A DNA stretch of 39,828 nt from a virus: IMG/VR virus record IMGVR_UViG_3300037247_000432, positions 1 to 39,828 of that record; one strand, given 5' to 3'. This document shows, piece by piece, positions 1-6,831 of the stretch; within the stretch, counting starts at the first letter, position 1; each line of letters begins with the position of its first letter. The notes beneath the pieces were generated by a model. It did no database searches, had not been told where the DNA came from, and was given only the letters and a program-made list of their open reading frames with translations. A program made the position numbers and the translations under genes.

Positions 1-294
1 GGGGTTATGAACCACACACCTAGAAGGAGCGGTGCAGGGTTGCTCCACGTCAAGATCCCGCGTGAGCCCGAGGTCCTCAGCAATCGATTCATCCATCGCT
101 TTCATCGCCTTCGCCAAAGATGGAGGCGGGTCTGCCAATTGTAAATCAGACTCGTCGTTGATCTCGGCGTCCGGAACGTGACTGTGCATTGGCGTTCTCT
201 CCGTCACCAAGACTGCCCCGACAGGCACTGGGTCCACGCAAACACCGTGAGCTATACCGTGTTTCGGGCACATCGCTCTCTGGTCTAACTCCAT
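1..294 (-). CDS. Hypothetical phage protein, 3' end missing
   Basis: This reading frame opens at an ATG at 294 and runs off the left edge after 98 codons, so the C terminus is missing. The start is chosen because a strong ribosome site (GGAGGTGA) sits five bases upstream. A second in-frame ATG at 189 has no such site. The N terminus carries a Cys/His pair (CPKHG) and another Cys, followed by an acidic, Ala/Pro-rich stretch and two more Cys near the cut end, so metal binding is possible but not shown. I do not recognise the family. It is the last gene seen in the leftward early operon, 46 bases behind a zinc-ribbon gene. Confidence 0.6.
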   Translation of the reverse strand, partial: MELDQRAMCPKHGIAHGVCVDPVPVGAVLVTERTPMHSHVPDAEINDESDLQLADPPPSLAKAMKAMDESIAEDLGLTRDLDVEQPCTAPSRCVVHNP

Positions 295-340
295 TTTCTC
301 ACCTCCAAAGTAGTGTAGATACTCTGCCGTTCTCAACGTT

Positions 341-520
341 TCAGCCGCACCATTTACAACAAATCCGACCGTGGCCGGGCATATCGGCGCGAGGAAGGCT
401 GCGCTTGCCGCATTCGAAGCCAGCGAACATCTTACCGCACAGCGGGCATGGGAGCCAGAAGTAGCCCAACAGGCATGCGGCGAATTCCCGTAGCCAGCTC
501 GGGTAGGTTCTCCGTTCCAT
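341..520 (-). CDS. Small zinc-ribbon protein, 59 aa
   Basis: This is a 59-residue protein. A hydrophobic, aromatic N-terminal segment (LREFAACLLGYFWLPCPLCG) leads straight into a CPLCG knuckle, and a second knuckle, CCKWCG, forms the very C terminus. The two pairs can coordinate one zinc ion. The layout resembles short phage proteins of unknown function with one zinc ribbon near the N terminus. The start at 520 has GGGAG seven bases upstream and lies two bases behind the stop of the 44-aa gene. The same frame stays open further upstream, but those codons overlap two other genes and lack a ribosome site. The zinc ribbon is seen; the role is unknown. Confidence 0.6.
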   Translation of the reverse strand: MERRTYPSWLREFAACLLGYFWLPCPLCGKMFAGFECGKRSLPRADMPGHGRICCKWCG

Positions 521-522
521 CT

Positions 523-657
523 CTAGTCTCCCGGTGAGGGGGTGTCCCGTTGGGTTTCGAGGAAATTGAGGCGCATGATGCCAACGAACCAGCAACCGAG
601 ATGAACGCCCCACCAACTGTAATTGCCGTCCCAGAACCTTCCAATACGCAGTCGCAT
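523..657 (-). CDS. Small Trp-rich, probably membrane-associated protein, 44 aa
   Basis: The ATG at 657 overlaps the TGA of the VRR-NUC gene (ATGA), and the TAG ends two bases before the next start, which is the packing of a translationally coupled gene. The protein is basic at its N terminus and then aromatic and hydrophobic (GNYSWWGVHLGCWFVGIMRL), consistent with a short membrane-inserted helix, ending in a polar tail. Similar very short Trp-rich proteins occur in phage accessory operons, but I cannot assign a function. A competing frame beginning with TTG at 644 overlaps two genes and was not chosen. Confidence 0.55.
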   Translation of the reverse strand: MRLRIGRFWDGNYSWWGVHLGCWFVGIMRLNFLETQRDTPSPGD

Positions 658-1055
658 CACTCCCTCTCTTTCGGGCCAATGTACTCCCACACCCCCTCGA
701 CCTGTCTCGCAATCCCCTGAGACGTCAAGTAGTTACCCGCTATCTCCACGTCACCGACCACAACCGGAAGGCCGCAAGATCCGGCGAAGTGTTTGTGCTC
801 ACGCTGCGCGGGCGTCAGCCGTCCACGTCCTGCCTTTGCCTCATGCCAAAAAGCCAAAGCCGTTGGTGGATGGTAGACCATCATATCAGGAAGTCCCGGG
901 GTCCGGCCTGGGGTGCCACGACGTTGGTTTTTCCCCTTCCGTTGTCCCGGGTCTGAGTTCTCATACACCACGCAACGACCGATTAACCTGTAAAACTTGG
1001 CGACCGCTCGCTCGGTGGCCTTGCCTTTCAAGACGTTTGCAGCACCGCCTCTCAT
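657..1055 (-). CDS. VRR-NUC domain nuclease, 132 aa
   Basis: This is a stand-alone VRR-NUC nuclease, a PD-(D/E)XK-related fold. Family residues visible are Glu15 in the first helix (KATERAV), Asp57 in GLPDMMV and Glu72-x-Lys74 in FWHEAKAGRG, followed by LTPAQREH. The length is close to the stand-alone phage VRR-NUC form. Known members cleave branched or junction DNA in recombination and repair, which would suit processing of phage replication intermediates; that role is inferred. The ATG at 1055 overlaps the stop of the upstream Cys-rich gene (ATGA), which fixes the start although the frame is open further upstream. The downstream 44-aa gene is coupled in the same way. Confidence 0.85.
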   Translation of the reverse strand: MRGGAANVLKGKATERAVAKFYRLIGRCVVYENSDPGQRKGKNQRRGTPGRTPGLPDMMVYHPPTALAFWHEAKAGRGRLTPAQREHKHFAGSCGLPVVVGDVEIAGNYLTSQGIARQVEGVWEYIGPKERE

Positions 1056-1318
1056 GCTACCCACCCACAGCATCGGAACCAACGTCTCCCAATGAAATGC
1101 ATGAGCCGGGCGGTTTTCTCGCACCGTTCGCACCACCGTTTCCCATTCGATCGGGCTTCCGGCAGTTCCATGTTGACGGTGACGTTGATCCCGTGGTCTG
1201 AATGGGGTTTGCCCCACATACCGCGTAGGGCTGCACGCTGGCCTTTCGAGGCGCCCCGGCGTTGGAAGTCGCGGTGGGTGATCGCCGCACGGCTCTCTTG
1301 TTGTGTTGCTGTCGTCAC
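1052..1318 (-). CDS. Cys-rich probable zinc-binding protein, 88 aa
   Basis: The frame starts with GTG at 1318, overlapping the end of the 127-aa zinc gene, and ends with a TGA that overlaps the VRR-NUC start. The first 60 residues are basic and polar (QRRGASKGQRAAL). The last 30 hold a CERC pair and an RCCG pair about 20 residues apart, a minimal zinc ribbon. No catalytic motif is visible. Its coupling to the nuclease hints at a shared DNA-related task, but that is inference. The start is only fairly sure, because an alternative GTG or ATG inside would shorten the basic arm and leave the zinc ribbon. Confidence 0.55.
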   Translation of the reverse strand: MTTATQQESRAAITHRDFQRRGASKGQRAALRGMWGKPHSDHGINVTVNMELPEARSNGKRWCERCEKTARLMHFIGRRWFRCCGWVA

Positions 1319-1698
1319 TCTTCACTCCAGTCAGGGTGTTGGCCTTCCATGTGACGTTTGAGGTTGGCGAAGTTGCGTCGGCAGCACGGACAGATACCCT
1401 TGCTGACTCGACGCTTGATCTTGGTCACTTGGCCTTTGAGCGCCGCACGGCTGCGGCGTGTCGTCTCCAGGTTGTTGCGTAGGGAGATGTTGCGATGATT
1501 CGATTCGTTGAGTTCACGCCGTAACCGCTCCTCTTTGGACTCGATCATCCATCTGCGACAGCAGCCGTTCGGACAGTAGAAATCCTTGTGGTCTGCCCGG
1601 CGCGCCCGATAGAAGCCGTCAGAGATCGCATACGGCACGCCACATCCCCCACAGGAGATCGAGACAAAATCCGTGGCGATTTCAAACGTTGTTTTCAT
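1315..1698 (-). CDS. Zinc-knuckle/coiled-coil phage protein, 127 aa
   Basis: This protein has three parts. An N-terminal zinc-binding unit (ISCGGCGVPYAI, then FYCPNGCC) is followed by a charged coiled coil (about residues 50-95, ESKEERLRRELNESNHRNIS) and then a C-terminal C2H2-like unit (CPCCRRNFANLKRHMEGQH). This architecture is common in phages of many bacterial groups; its function is not established. A nucleic-acid-binding role is likely from the C2H2 tail. The start at 1698 has AAGGAG seven bases upstream and overlaps the stop of a 28-codon frame (ATGA). It lies between the methyltransferase pair and the VRR-NUC gene. Confidence 0.75.
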   Translation of the reverse strand: MKTTFEIATDFVSISCGGCGVPYAISDGFYRARRADHKDFYCPNGCCRRWMIESKEERLRRELNESNHRNISLRNNLETTRRSRAALKGQVTKIKRRVSKGICPCCRRNFANLKRHMEGQHPDWSEE

Positions 1699-1781
1699 AC
1701 CGTCACTCCTTCCCGCCTCTGGCGGGCCGCAAAAATCATTCGTACCATATCTAGGTCGGAGGGGGTGCGAGAGTCGGTCAT
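1695..1781 (-). CDS. Tiny coupled reading frame, 28 aa
   Basis: An ATG at 1781 overlaps the stop of the large methyltransferase gene (ATGA), and its own TGA overlaps the ATG of the next gene in the same way. The product would be a 28-residue peptide with an acidic N terminus and a basic middle (AARQRREG). The ribosome site for the next gene (AAGGAG) lies inside it. It could be a real micropeptide or simply a ribosome-transit frame that couples the two neighbours. Size and lack of homologue knowledge keep confidence low. Confidence 0.35.
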   Translation of the reverse strand: MTDSRTPSDLDMVRMIFAARQRREGVTV

Positions 1782-3145
1782 GCGCTTTCCCGGTCGAATG
1801 TCTCGGGTTCTGGTGCTGTGCGGCCGGAGCCGGTAAACAAGTCAGTTTGTTCCTTAGCGCTGGCAATCCGCTGGCGGGCGATCTCGCAATATCCTGCGTC
1901 GACGTCAATGCCGATAAATCGGAAACCCTCAAGACTCGCAGCAACACCCGTCGAGCCCGAACCGCAGAAGGGGTCGAGGATCAACCCATCGGGCGGAGTG
2001 ATAAGGCGACACAGCCAGCGCATGAGAGCGACAGGCTTCACTGTGGGATGGTTGTTGTCCTCGCCACGTTCCGAGCGGCTCGCCTTGGCGCAGTAGAAGA
2101 AGCGGGCGGCGGAACCGGAGTCCCCATAGGTGTCGGCGTCGGCTGCGTTGCCTCCATAAGTTCCATAACAAACACTGCCGGGTTCATTCTGTGCTGCCCG
2201 TCGAGTCCCCGCTCTCATCGTCCCGCTCACCGTCTGAGGGAACATCCCCACCACTTCCTCGCTCCCGTCGTGTACTACGTTGGCGGGCCAGCGACCCACG
2301 GGTTGCTCAAAATCACGGCCAGTCGTCTTTCCCGGTGCCATCATCCCCGCTGCCGCGTCGGATCGCTCTGCGCCGGGAAGGTCGGCGCGGCCTCCGGTCT
2401 TCGCGTATGCGCCACCGCCAAGGTCTTCGTCTGTTGTCACTCGGCACCCGTCGATATTCAGCCCAGCCGTTCCGTGCTTCTGTACGTTCGCCGCCACCGT
2501 TCCCATGAGAGGCTTGCGGGCGAGAATGATGGGCTCCCATGCAGGCTTGAGGGCTGTGCCCCAACCGCCCCACTGTTTGGCGGCGCCGGTGGCGGGGGCG
2601 GTGATGTAACGCTGGCCCTCACTGTTGCCGACCATACCGTGTGGTTTGCCATTTTCCTGCTGAAACGATCCGACTCGTCGGTTCGCGCTGTCCTGAGCTT
2701 CTGCTATCACCTCACGCTCCACCCCCGCTGCTTTATCGATCGCCTTCCCCACATCAAGCGACTTCGGGAATCCTGACCCATAGACCCACATCACACAGTC
2801 CCGTATCTCCCAACCCGCATCCTCGATGGCGCACATCAATCGGTGATGGGTGCGGGTGCCTCCGAAGGCCAAGAGGTGCGCGCCGGGCTTCGCCACACGC
2901 AACGCCGCTTGCCAAAACGGCACACCGGGAACCTGACCGTCCCACTCTTTGCCCATAAACCCCCGCCGGGCTTTACTCGGCCCGCTACGTCCGTAAGGAG
3001 TGGACAGGTCTCCAGGTTGGGCACTCCCGTTTCTTGATGCACCGACCAACGCATACGGCGGGTCACAAACAACGGCGTCCACGCTTGCATCCTCCATGCC
3101 ACGCATCACGTCTAGGCAGTCCCCGTGGATCACTTCCCAGGTCAT
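1778..3145 (-). CDS. DNA methyltransferase (N4/N6 amino type), 455 aa
   Basis: This is an amino-methyltransferase of the DPPY class. The catalytic motif DPPYA is at residues 28-32 and the S-adenosylmethionine-binding motif DPFCGSGSTG is near residue 395, preceded by the usual HPTVKPVALM. The order (catalytic motif first, FxGxG last) is that of the beta group, with a long target-recognition region of about 300 residues between. It should methylate adenine N6 or cytosine N4 in a specific site, probably shielding phage DNA from host restriction. The target base and site cannot be read from sequence. The start has GGAGGT six bases upstream. It follows a second, smaller methyltransferase by 22 bases; no partner endonuclease is beside it. 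Confidence 0.92.
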   Translation of the reverse strand: MTWEVIHGDCLDVMRGMEDASVDAVVCDPPYALVGASRNGSAQPGDLSTPYGRSGPSKARRGFMGKEWDGQVPGVPFWQAALRVAKPGAHLLAFGGTRTHHRLMCAIEDAGWEIRDCVMWVYGSGFPKSLDVGKAIDKAAGVEREVIAEAQDSANRRVGSFQQENGKPHGMVGNSEGQRYITAPATGAAKQWGGWGTALKPAWEPIILARKPLMGTVAANVQKHGTAGLNIDGCRVTTDEDLGGGAYAKTGGRADLPGAERSDAAAGMMAPGKTTGRDFEQPVGRWPANVVHDGSEEVVGMFPQTVSGTMRAGTRRAAQNEPGSVCYGTYGGNAADADTYGDSGSAARFFYCAKASRSERGEDNNHPTVKPVALMRWLCRLITPPDGLILDPFCGSGSTGVAASLEGFRFIGIDVDAGYCEIARQRIASAKEQTDLFTGSGRTAPEPETFDRESA

Positions 3146-3167
3146 GCCGCCACCTCCAGCGCCCGCC

Positions 3168-3815
3168 TCACGGCCTCAACTCCATGACGGTCTGAGCGAG
3201 ACGTTGCGCTGCGATCTCACAGTAGGCTTCCACGATTTCGATGCCGATGGCACGGCAGCCGTGATCTTTTGCTGCCACAAGCGTCGTCCCGGACCCGGCG
3301 AATGGGTCGAGTACGGTGGGACCTCCCCACCATTTCACCAGCCAGCGAACGTGCTGGAGTTGCCGTGGCGTCGGGTGGCCGTTCGTCTTGGCCGTGCTGA
3401 AATCGTTGGCCGTGAGGATCATGCGACCAGGGATGACGCGGGCACTGGCCCACGACGGTTGAGGCTTGCCGTACAGGTAGGCAACGTCGCCCGTATACAG
3501 CAGCGCACCCTTGTAATGCGGCCTGACGTATTCGAGCCAGCAGACACGAAAGAACCGCCACGTCGCAGGAATGGCTGCAAGAAATCGTGGGTCACTGTCA
3601 CACCCCAACTGAACGGCGAGCCGAGTCGCCCCCGAAAGCGTCTCTAGCATCTCACCAAAGAGCCCCGCGGGGTCCTTCCACCCACGTAGATCGGGTGCCG
3701 CGTTTGGCCACACAGGATCGGTGATGACGGAGTCAACCGGCTCCAGCTGCGGCAATATCTCCCGGCAGTCCCCGTGATAGATCGTGATGCCGTCGACATC
3801 GTAGTACGGTTTCAC
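3168..3815 (-). CDS. DNA methyltransferase with variant DPVW motif, 215 aa
   Basis: This is a compact methyltransferase. The catalytic loop reads ITDPVW (Asp33-Pro-Val-Trp36) rather than DPPY or DPPW, and the cofactor motif DPFAGSGTT is at residues 170-178, followed by GIEIVEAYCEIAAQRL. The order is that of the beta group, but the target-recognition part is very short, so specificity may be low or a partner may be needed. Replacement of the second Pro by Val is seen in some phage enzymes, so activity is likely but not certain. The start is GTG at 3815, with GGAGGG eight bases upstream and a GTGA overlap with a tiny upstream frame. It sits directly before the larger methyltransferase. Confidence 0.85.
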   Translation of the reverse strand: MKPYYDVDGITIYHGDCREILPQLEPVDSVITDPVWPNAAPDLRGWKDPAGLFGEMLETLSGATRLAVQLGCDSDPRFLAAIPATWRFFRVCWLEYVRPHYKGALLYTGDVAYLYGKPQPSWASARVIPGRMILTANDFSTAKTNGHPTPRQLQHVRWLVKWWGGPTVLDPFAGSGTTLVAAKDHGCRAIGIEIVEAYCEIAAQRLAQTVMELRP

Positions 3816-3877
3816 AGCGCCGCCCTCCGGCTTGCGTTACCGCCCGGGAGCGGGTGAGACAGCAGAACGTCGATCAC
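3812..3877 (-). CDS. Tiny coupled reading frame, 21 aa
   Basis: A GTG at 3877 overlaps the stop of the small membrane gene (GTGA), and the TGA at 3812 overlaps the GTG of the small methyltransferase. It would encode 21 residues beginning with a hydrophobic run (MIDVLLSHPLPGG). The ribosome site of the methyltransferase lies within it. It may be a micropeptide or a spacer kept open for translational coupling. Confidence 0.3.
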   Translation of the reverse strand: MIDVLLSHPLPGGNASRRAAL

Positions 3878-4014
3878 GGCTCCCCTTCCACGTCGCTCTC
3901 ATCCCGGTGAGTCCAGTGGGTATAGAACGCCCCAATGATCGCTCCACCTGTTGCTGCGGCAATGAAGAAGAGCAGCCAGTAGAACCAGTCGACGAGGGCG
4001 AGAAACTCAGCCAC
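3874..4014 (-). CDS. Small single-pass membrane protein, 46 aa
   Basis: The frame begins with GTG at 4014 (AGGGAG six bases upstream) and overlaps the previous gene by eight bases. One strong transmembrane segment covers about residues 8-31 (WFYWLLFFIAAATGGAIIGA), followed by a short charged tail with His, Asp and Glu. The arrangement suggests a membrane protein with a cytoplasmic acidic tail. The function is unknown. It is one of several very small membrane proteins in the early operon. Confidence 0.6.
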   Translation of the reverse strand: MAEFLALVDWFYWLLFFIAAATGGAIIGAFYTHWTHRDESDVEGEP

Positions 4015-4198
4015 CCGTCTCTCCCTCTCCCGTAGTGGGTGCGGCCCATGATTCCTCGGCGTTCAGAGACTTTACCAACCGGGCTCCACACGACGAGCAC
4101 TTCGGCCCGTACCGCTCGTTGCGGCAACTGTAGACTTCTACCGTGGCCTTCTTACCGCAGTCGCAGAGCGGAGCTTTAATCTTTCTACTATGAGCCAT
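4007..4198 (-). CDS. Small zinc-binding protein, 63 aa
   Basis: A CDCG knuckle at about residues 12-15 and a CSSCG knuckle at about 34-38 are separated by a beta-rich stretch (ATVEVYSCRNERYGPK). This fits a single zinc-ribbon fold found in many short phage proteins. A Thr/Gly/Glu-rich tail follows. The start at 4198 lies downstream of AAGGAGGGG, with somewhat long spacing. It follows a 41-aa zinc protein and precedes a small membrane protein. The fold is probable; the role is unknown. Confidence 0.65.
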   Translation of the reverse strand: MAHSRKIKAPLCDCGKKATVEVYSCRNERYGPKCSSCGARLVKSLNAEESWAAPTTGEGETGG

Positions 4199-4207
4199 CG
4201 GTCTCTC

Positions 4208-4333
4208 TCACCCCTCCTTCCGGGCCGTAAGGGCGACCGCTAGTTCTTGCACTTTCCCAACACATTCGCGGCACCAGCCTTTATACTGCTCGGACTGGCA
4301 GACCTCCTTGTCACACGCCGGACACCTAGCCAT
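4208..4333 (-). CDS. Small zinc-ribbon protein, 41 aa
   Basis: This is a 41-residue protein that starts at 4333 with TAATG overlap to the upstream gene and a good ribosome site (GAGGAGGG). It contains CPAC, a further Cys in EVCQ, and CRECV, spaced as four Cys ligands of a zinc ribbon (residues 4, 7, 21 and 24), followed by a short helix (KVQELAVALTARKEG). No known function. It is followed closely by another zinc protein of different sequence. Confidence 0.6.
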   Translation of the reverse strand: MARCPACDKEVCQSEQYKGWCRECVGKVQELAVALTARKEG

Positions 4334-4824
4334 TATCCACCCTCCTCAGCACGGTGAACTAGATCGAGTAACCATGCAACGAGTTCGGCGGTGTCGGGCA
4401 ATACCTCAACCCTGCCCGTCGCCTCCTGCCACAACTTTGTGCCTCGTTGGATAGCGTCATGGTACAAGTCAAAGATCTTCTCCCACTCCGCGTCCTCGAT
4501 GGTGAGCCGACACATCTCCCGCATCGTTGCCGCCGCCAAACCTTCTTCACCGTCAAGTTTGCTATCAGGATGTCCTCCAAGCTCCATCCGCACGCTGACA
4601 CACACTGGACATTCTGGCGCGTCCTCGATCAAACCACGAAGCCGCTCCACAACATCTGCGATGGTACAGCGAGCCGCCCTATGGTCGTCGCGAGCCTTGT
4701 CCACAAGATTGCAAACGGCATAAACGATGTCCTGGTACTTGATTCGAGTCGCTTTTTCGTGCTCGATCTCCATGACCAACTTTGAAAACAGAGCGTCATG
4801 GTCGGTTAGTTCGATCTCAGGCAT
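4333..4824 (-). CDS. Hypothetical protein, helical, 163 aa
   Basis: The start is placed at 4824, where GGAGAG lies six bases upstream, rather than at a longer open frame. It overlaps the upstream stop by eight bases. The protein is charged and mostly helical, with one CPVC pair near the middle (APECPVCVSV). A repeated acidic theme (LTIEDAEWE) recalls the LTIEDAPGG segment of the neighbouring 320-aa protein, suggesting the two genes share a short sequence module. No catalytic motif is seen. Function unknown. Confidence 0.6.
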   Translation of the reverse strand: MPEIELTDHDALFSKLVMEIEHEKATRIKYQDIVYAVCNLVDKARDDHRAARCTIADVVERLRGLIEDAPECPVCVSVRMELGGHPDSKLDGEEGLAAATMREMCRLTIEDAEWEKIFDLYHDAIQRGTKLWQEATGRVEVLPDTAELVAWLLDLVHRAEEGG

Positions 4825-5779
4825 TTTTCTCTCCGTTGGCAAGTTGGTTGAGCTTTTCACGGCAGGGCGCTAGTCCGGCTCGCCACAATTTGAAGTGGTC
4901 CACTACGCCTAGCGCAGCCTGTCGTGCGACTTCTTCGGCCACAGCCCGTCCAATCTTCTCTTTGAGTTCCGGTGGGATGTCGTCCACCGCATCCATCTGG
5001 TACGGTCCTCCTGGCGCGTCCTCAATGGTGAGCCGAGGGTGGGCATTAACGGCGTCGTACGCACGCAGCCCAGCATCCAGTGCTTTTTCCCGTCTATTGG
5101 TTACTTCCCACTCAGGCATAACGGCTGTGTGTGCTTTGATGAATGCGAGCTTGGCTTCATCACTCGGCGCTACGGGCGCGGCGTCTAAGGGTAGGGGCTC
5201 ACTAGGAGCCCCGTCTAAATGTCCGGCGGCAAGGGCGACGTTATCGTCGGCGTGTGCATTGGGCATCACCTCCAGTTCGTCATCGTTTAAGTATCTACCT
5301 TCTCCCCTTACGGCTTCTTCGATTCCCTGTAGCACCTCCTTTGGGGGCGCATCTACCACCGCCAGTATACGCCGCAAATTCTCCCGCGCATCCTCGTCAA
5401 TTCCCGCATCGTCAGCATGGACAAGAAGGTATCGTGCCGCCTTTGCGAGACGCCGATCGGGCTGGGGCTGCTCAGTCCCCTGGTTACAATCGGGACAACG
5501 GGGTGATGTAATCGTTAGGTAGCCACCACCACCGCAACGATCGCAGGAACCAGTCTTCTGCCTGGGTCGCGTCTCCTCTTTTGGGGCCGCAGCCTCAATG
5601 GCATCTTCGAGACGTTCATACCAGCGGTCGAGGTCCGCCTCCGTAACGCTGGCCTTGTTGACCTTATCCATCTCAGCTAGTACACCCTTGGCTGCTTCGT
5701 GTAACGTCTCCTTTGGGGACGCAGCGTCGGGACGTTTACCAATTAGTTCGTCGTTCGTCAGAAAGTCGCTATCCACCAT
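4817..5779 (-). CDS. Hypothetical protein with a DnaJ-type zinc pair, 320 aa
   Basis: The start at 5779 is two bases behind the upstream stop, with a GAGG site; the frame is open further upstream but without support. The N-terminal third is acidic and helical. Near residue 77 a CDRCGGGG and a CPDCN form a zinc pair like half of a DnaJ cysteine-rich repeat. The rest alternates acidic, Ala-rich linkers with short helical blocks (AKLAFIKAHTAVMPEWEV), and the C terminus is an amphipathic helix. The composition looks like a multi-linker protein of replication or accessory regions. I do not recognise the family. Confidence 0.55.
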   Translation of the reverse strand: MVDSDFLTNDELIGKRPDAASPKETLHEAAKGVLAEMDKVNKASVTEADLDRWYERLEDAIEAAAPKEETRPRQKTGSCDRCGGGGYLTITSPRCPDCNQGTEQPQPDRRLAKAARYLLVHADDAGIDEDARENLRRILAVVDAPPKEVLQGIEEAVRGEGRYLNDDELEVMPNAHADDNVALAAGHLDGAPSEPLPLDAAPVAPSDEAKLAFIKAHTAVMPEWEVTNRREKALDAGLRAYDAVNAHPRLTIEDAPGGPYQMDAVDDIPPELKEKIGRAVAEEVARQAALGVVDHFKLWRAGLAPCREKLNQLANGEKNA

Positions 5780-5780
5780 C

Positions 5781-6020
5781 TCATCCCTCTTTCTGGGCTG
5801 CGTGGATAAACGGGAGATGGTTAGCTTCCGCTCCACACGTACAGGCAGAGGTGATCGGCCTCGTATGGTGATAGTGGTTCGCCCCACATAGCGGTGCGTG
5901 GTGAAGCCCGCCCGACATACTATCTTGTCGCTGCACTTGCACACCGCGACCCACAACGGGGATCAGCAACCACCTGATGATTCGTTCAGCGAGCCAGGTT
6001 CGTAGCCGTTTGTATTTCAT
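5781..6020 (-). CDS. Small His/Cys-rich protein with hydrophobic N terminus, 79 aa
   Basis: The ATG at 6020 overlaps the upstream stop (ATGA) and has GGAGGGG just upstream. A basic start is followed by a hydrophobic helix (ERIIRWLLIPVVGRG), and the rest is rich in His and Cys (GLHHAPLCGANHYHH, then ACTCGAEANH). The ligand pattern would permit zinc binding. It could be a small membrane-associated metal-binding protein. The role is unknown. Confidence 0.5.
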   Translation of the reverse strand: MKYKRLRTWLAERIIRWLLIPVVGRGVQVQRQDSMSGGLHHAPLCGANHYHHTRPITSACTCGAEANHLPFIHAAQKEG

Positions 6021-6601
6021 TTCCCCTCCGTCCGGGCCGTAAGGGCGGCGCAGTTTCCAGACCGCGCGAGAACTTCCAATAGCCTTGCGATGTCGTCACC
6101 GTTGAGGCCGAACGTGATAGCACCATCCTTGTTCCCCACGACATGTTCCGCCTCACAGCGCAGAATCATGTAGCCCTTACGAATGTGGACATCAGCCGAA
6201 CCGGGATGCGTACCGAGTTGGTAGCAACGACCACCAGCAACCACAGTGCTCTCACCCAAGTCTTCCACCATTTCCTCTGTTACCTCTGGGGGCGCGTCTG
6301 CGGTGGCAGGTTCTCTCAAGCCTTCTCGTAACAAATTCACTACCCTCCGTCGCCAGTACCCGCAACCTTCTCCGCAACAAGCGCAGTTGTTTCTGCCCGC
6401 AGGATTGGTGCAGTTGTCTGCGGTGGCGCTGTCGGGAATAATGGGAACGCCCGCCTCGTTGTGCGGGATCTCCGGGCCGGCCATCGCGCGCTGCGTTGCG
6501 CTCTCCACGATCTCACTCCCCCGCAGCTCGTAGTCCTTGCCGGGTTTGAGTAGGGCGTCACCGTGGGGCGATGCCTCGAGTCCGTGAGGTAGGCCGCTCA
6601 T
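6017..6601 (-). CDS. Hypothetical protein with Cys cluster, 194 aa
   Basis: The ATG at 6601 overlaps the upstream stop (ATGA). A Cys-dense cluster (CTNPAGRNNCACCGEGCGYW) at about residues 64-83 could bind zinc or an iron-sulphur centre. Behind it comes a helical segment and then a compact beta-rich region (HIRKGYMILRCEAEHVVG). The C-terminal part is a short alpha/beta end (DDIARLLEVLARSGN). The family is not recognised. Confidence 0.5.
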   Translation of the reverse strand: MSGLPHGLEASPHGDALLKPGKDYELRGSEIVESATQRAMAGPEIPHNEAGVPIIPDSATADNCTNPAGRNNCACCGEGCGYWRRRVVNLLREGLREPATADAPPEVTEEMVEDLGESTVVAGGRCYQLGTHPGSADVHIRKGYMILRCEAEHVVGNKDGAITFGLNGDDIARLLEVLARSGNCAALTARTEGK

Positions 6602-6831
6602 CCGAACAACCGGAGCACCAGCAACCCCAGTACGCCCGTCAATGCCGCCGCACTCATAGACACCGCCCAGATTATCGCCGCCGTGGGCTTTAATGCTTCA
6701 TCGAGTTTGAGTAGAATCTCCGTGACGCGCGTCCAGCCGCGGCCTTCAAGATTCAACCATTGCGTACCGTCGCGGTCGATACGTGCCCATACATAATTAG
6801 GCACATCGATTTTATGGCCAAGTTTATTCAT
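6598..6831 (-). CDS. Small C-terminally anchored membrane protein, 77 aa
   Basis: The start at 6831 uses a TGATG overlap with the coiled-coil gene before it. The N-terminal half is soluble (VPNYVWARIDRDGTQW) and the C-terminal 25-30 residues form one transmembrane helix (AIIWAVSMSAAALTGVLGLL). That makes a tail-anchored topology. Its pairing with the preceding membrane coiled-coil protein suggests that the two act together at the membrane, but this is inference. Confidence 0.55.
   Translation of the reverse strand: MNKLGHKIDVPNYVWARIDRDGTQWLNLEGRGWTRVTEILLKLDEALKPTAAIIWAVSMSAAALTGVLGLLVLRLFG

Noticed and set aside
432-644. 70-codon minus-strand frame beginning with TTG
   Set aside because: It overlaps both the 44-aa and the zinc-ribbon genes, which have better start signals and tight coupling.
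1673-2776. 367-codon open frame on the plus strand
   Set aside because: It lies antisense to the clear methyltransferase gene and has no recognisable domain or ribosome site.
4782-5522. 246-codon open frame on the plus strand
   Set aside because: It is Ser/Ala-rich low-complexity sequence antisense to the 320-aa gene; a shadow of GC-rich coding.
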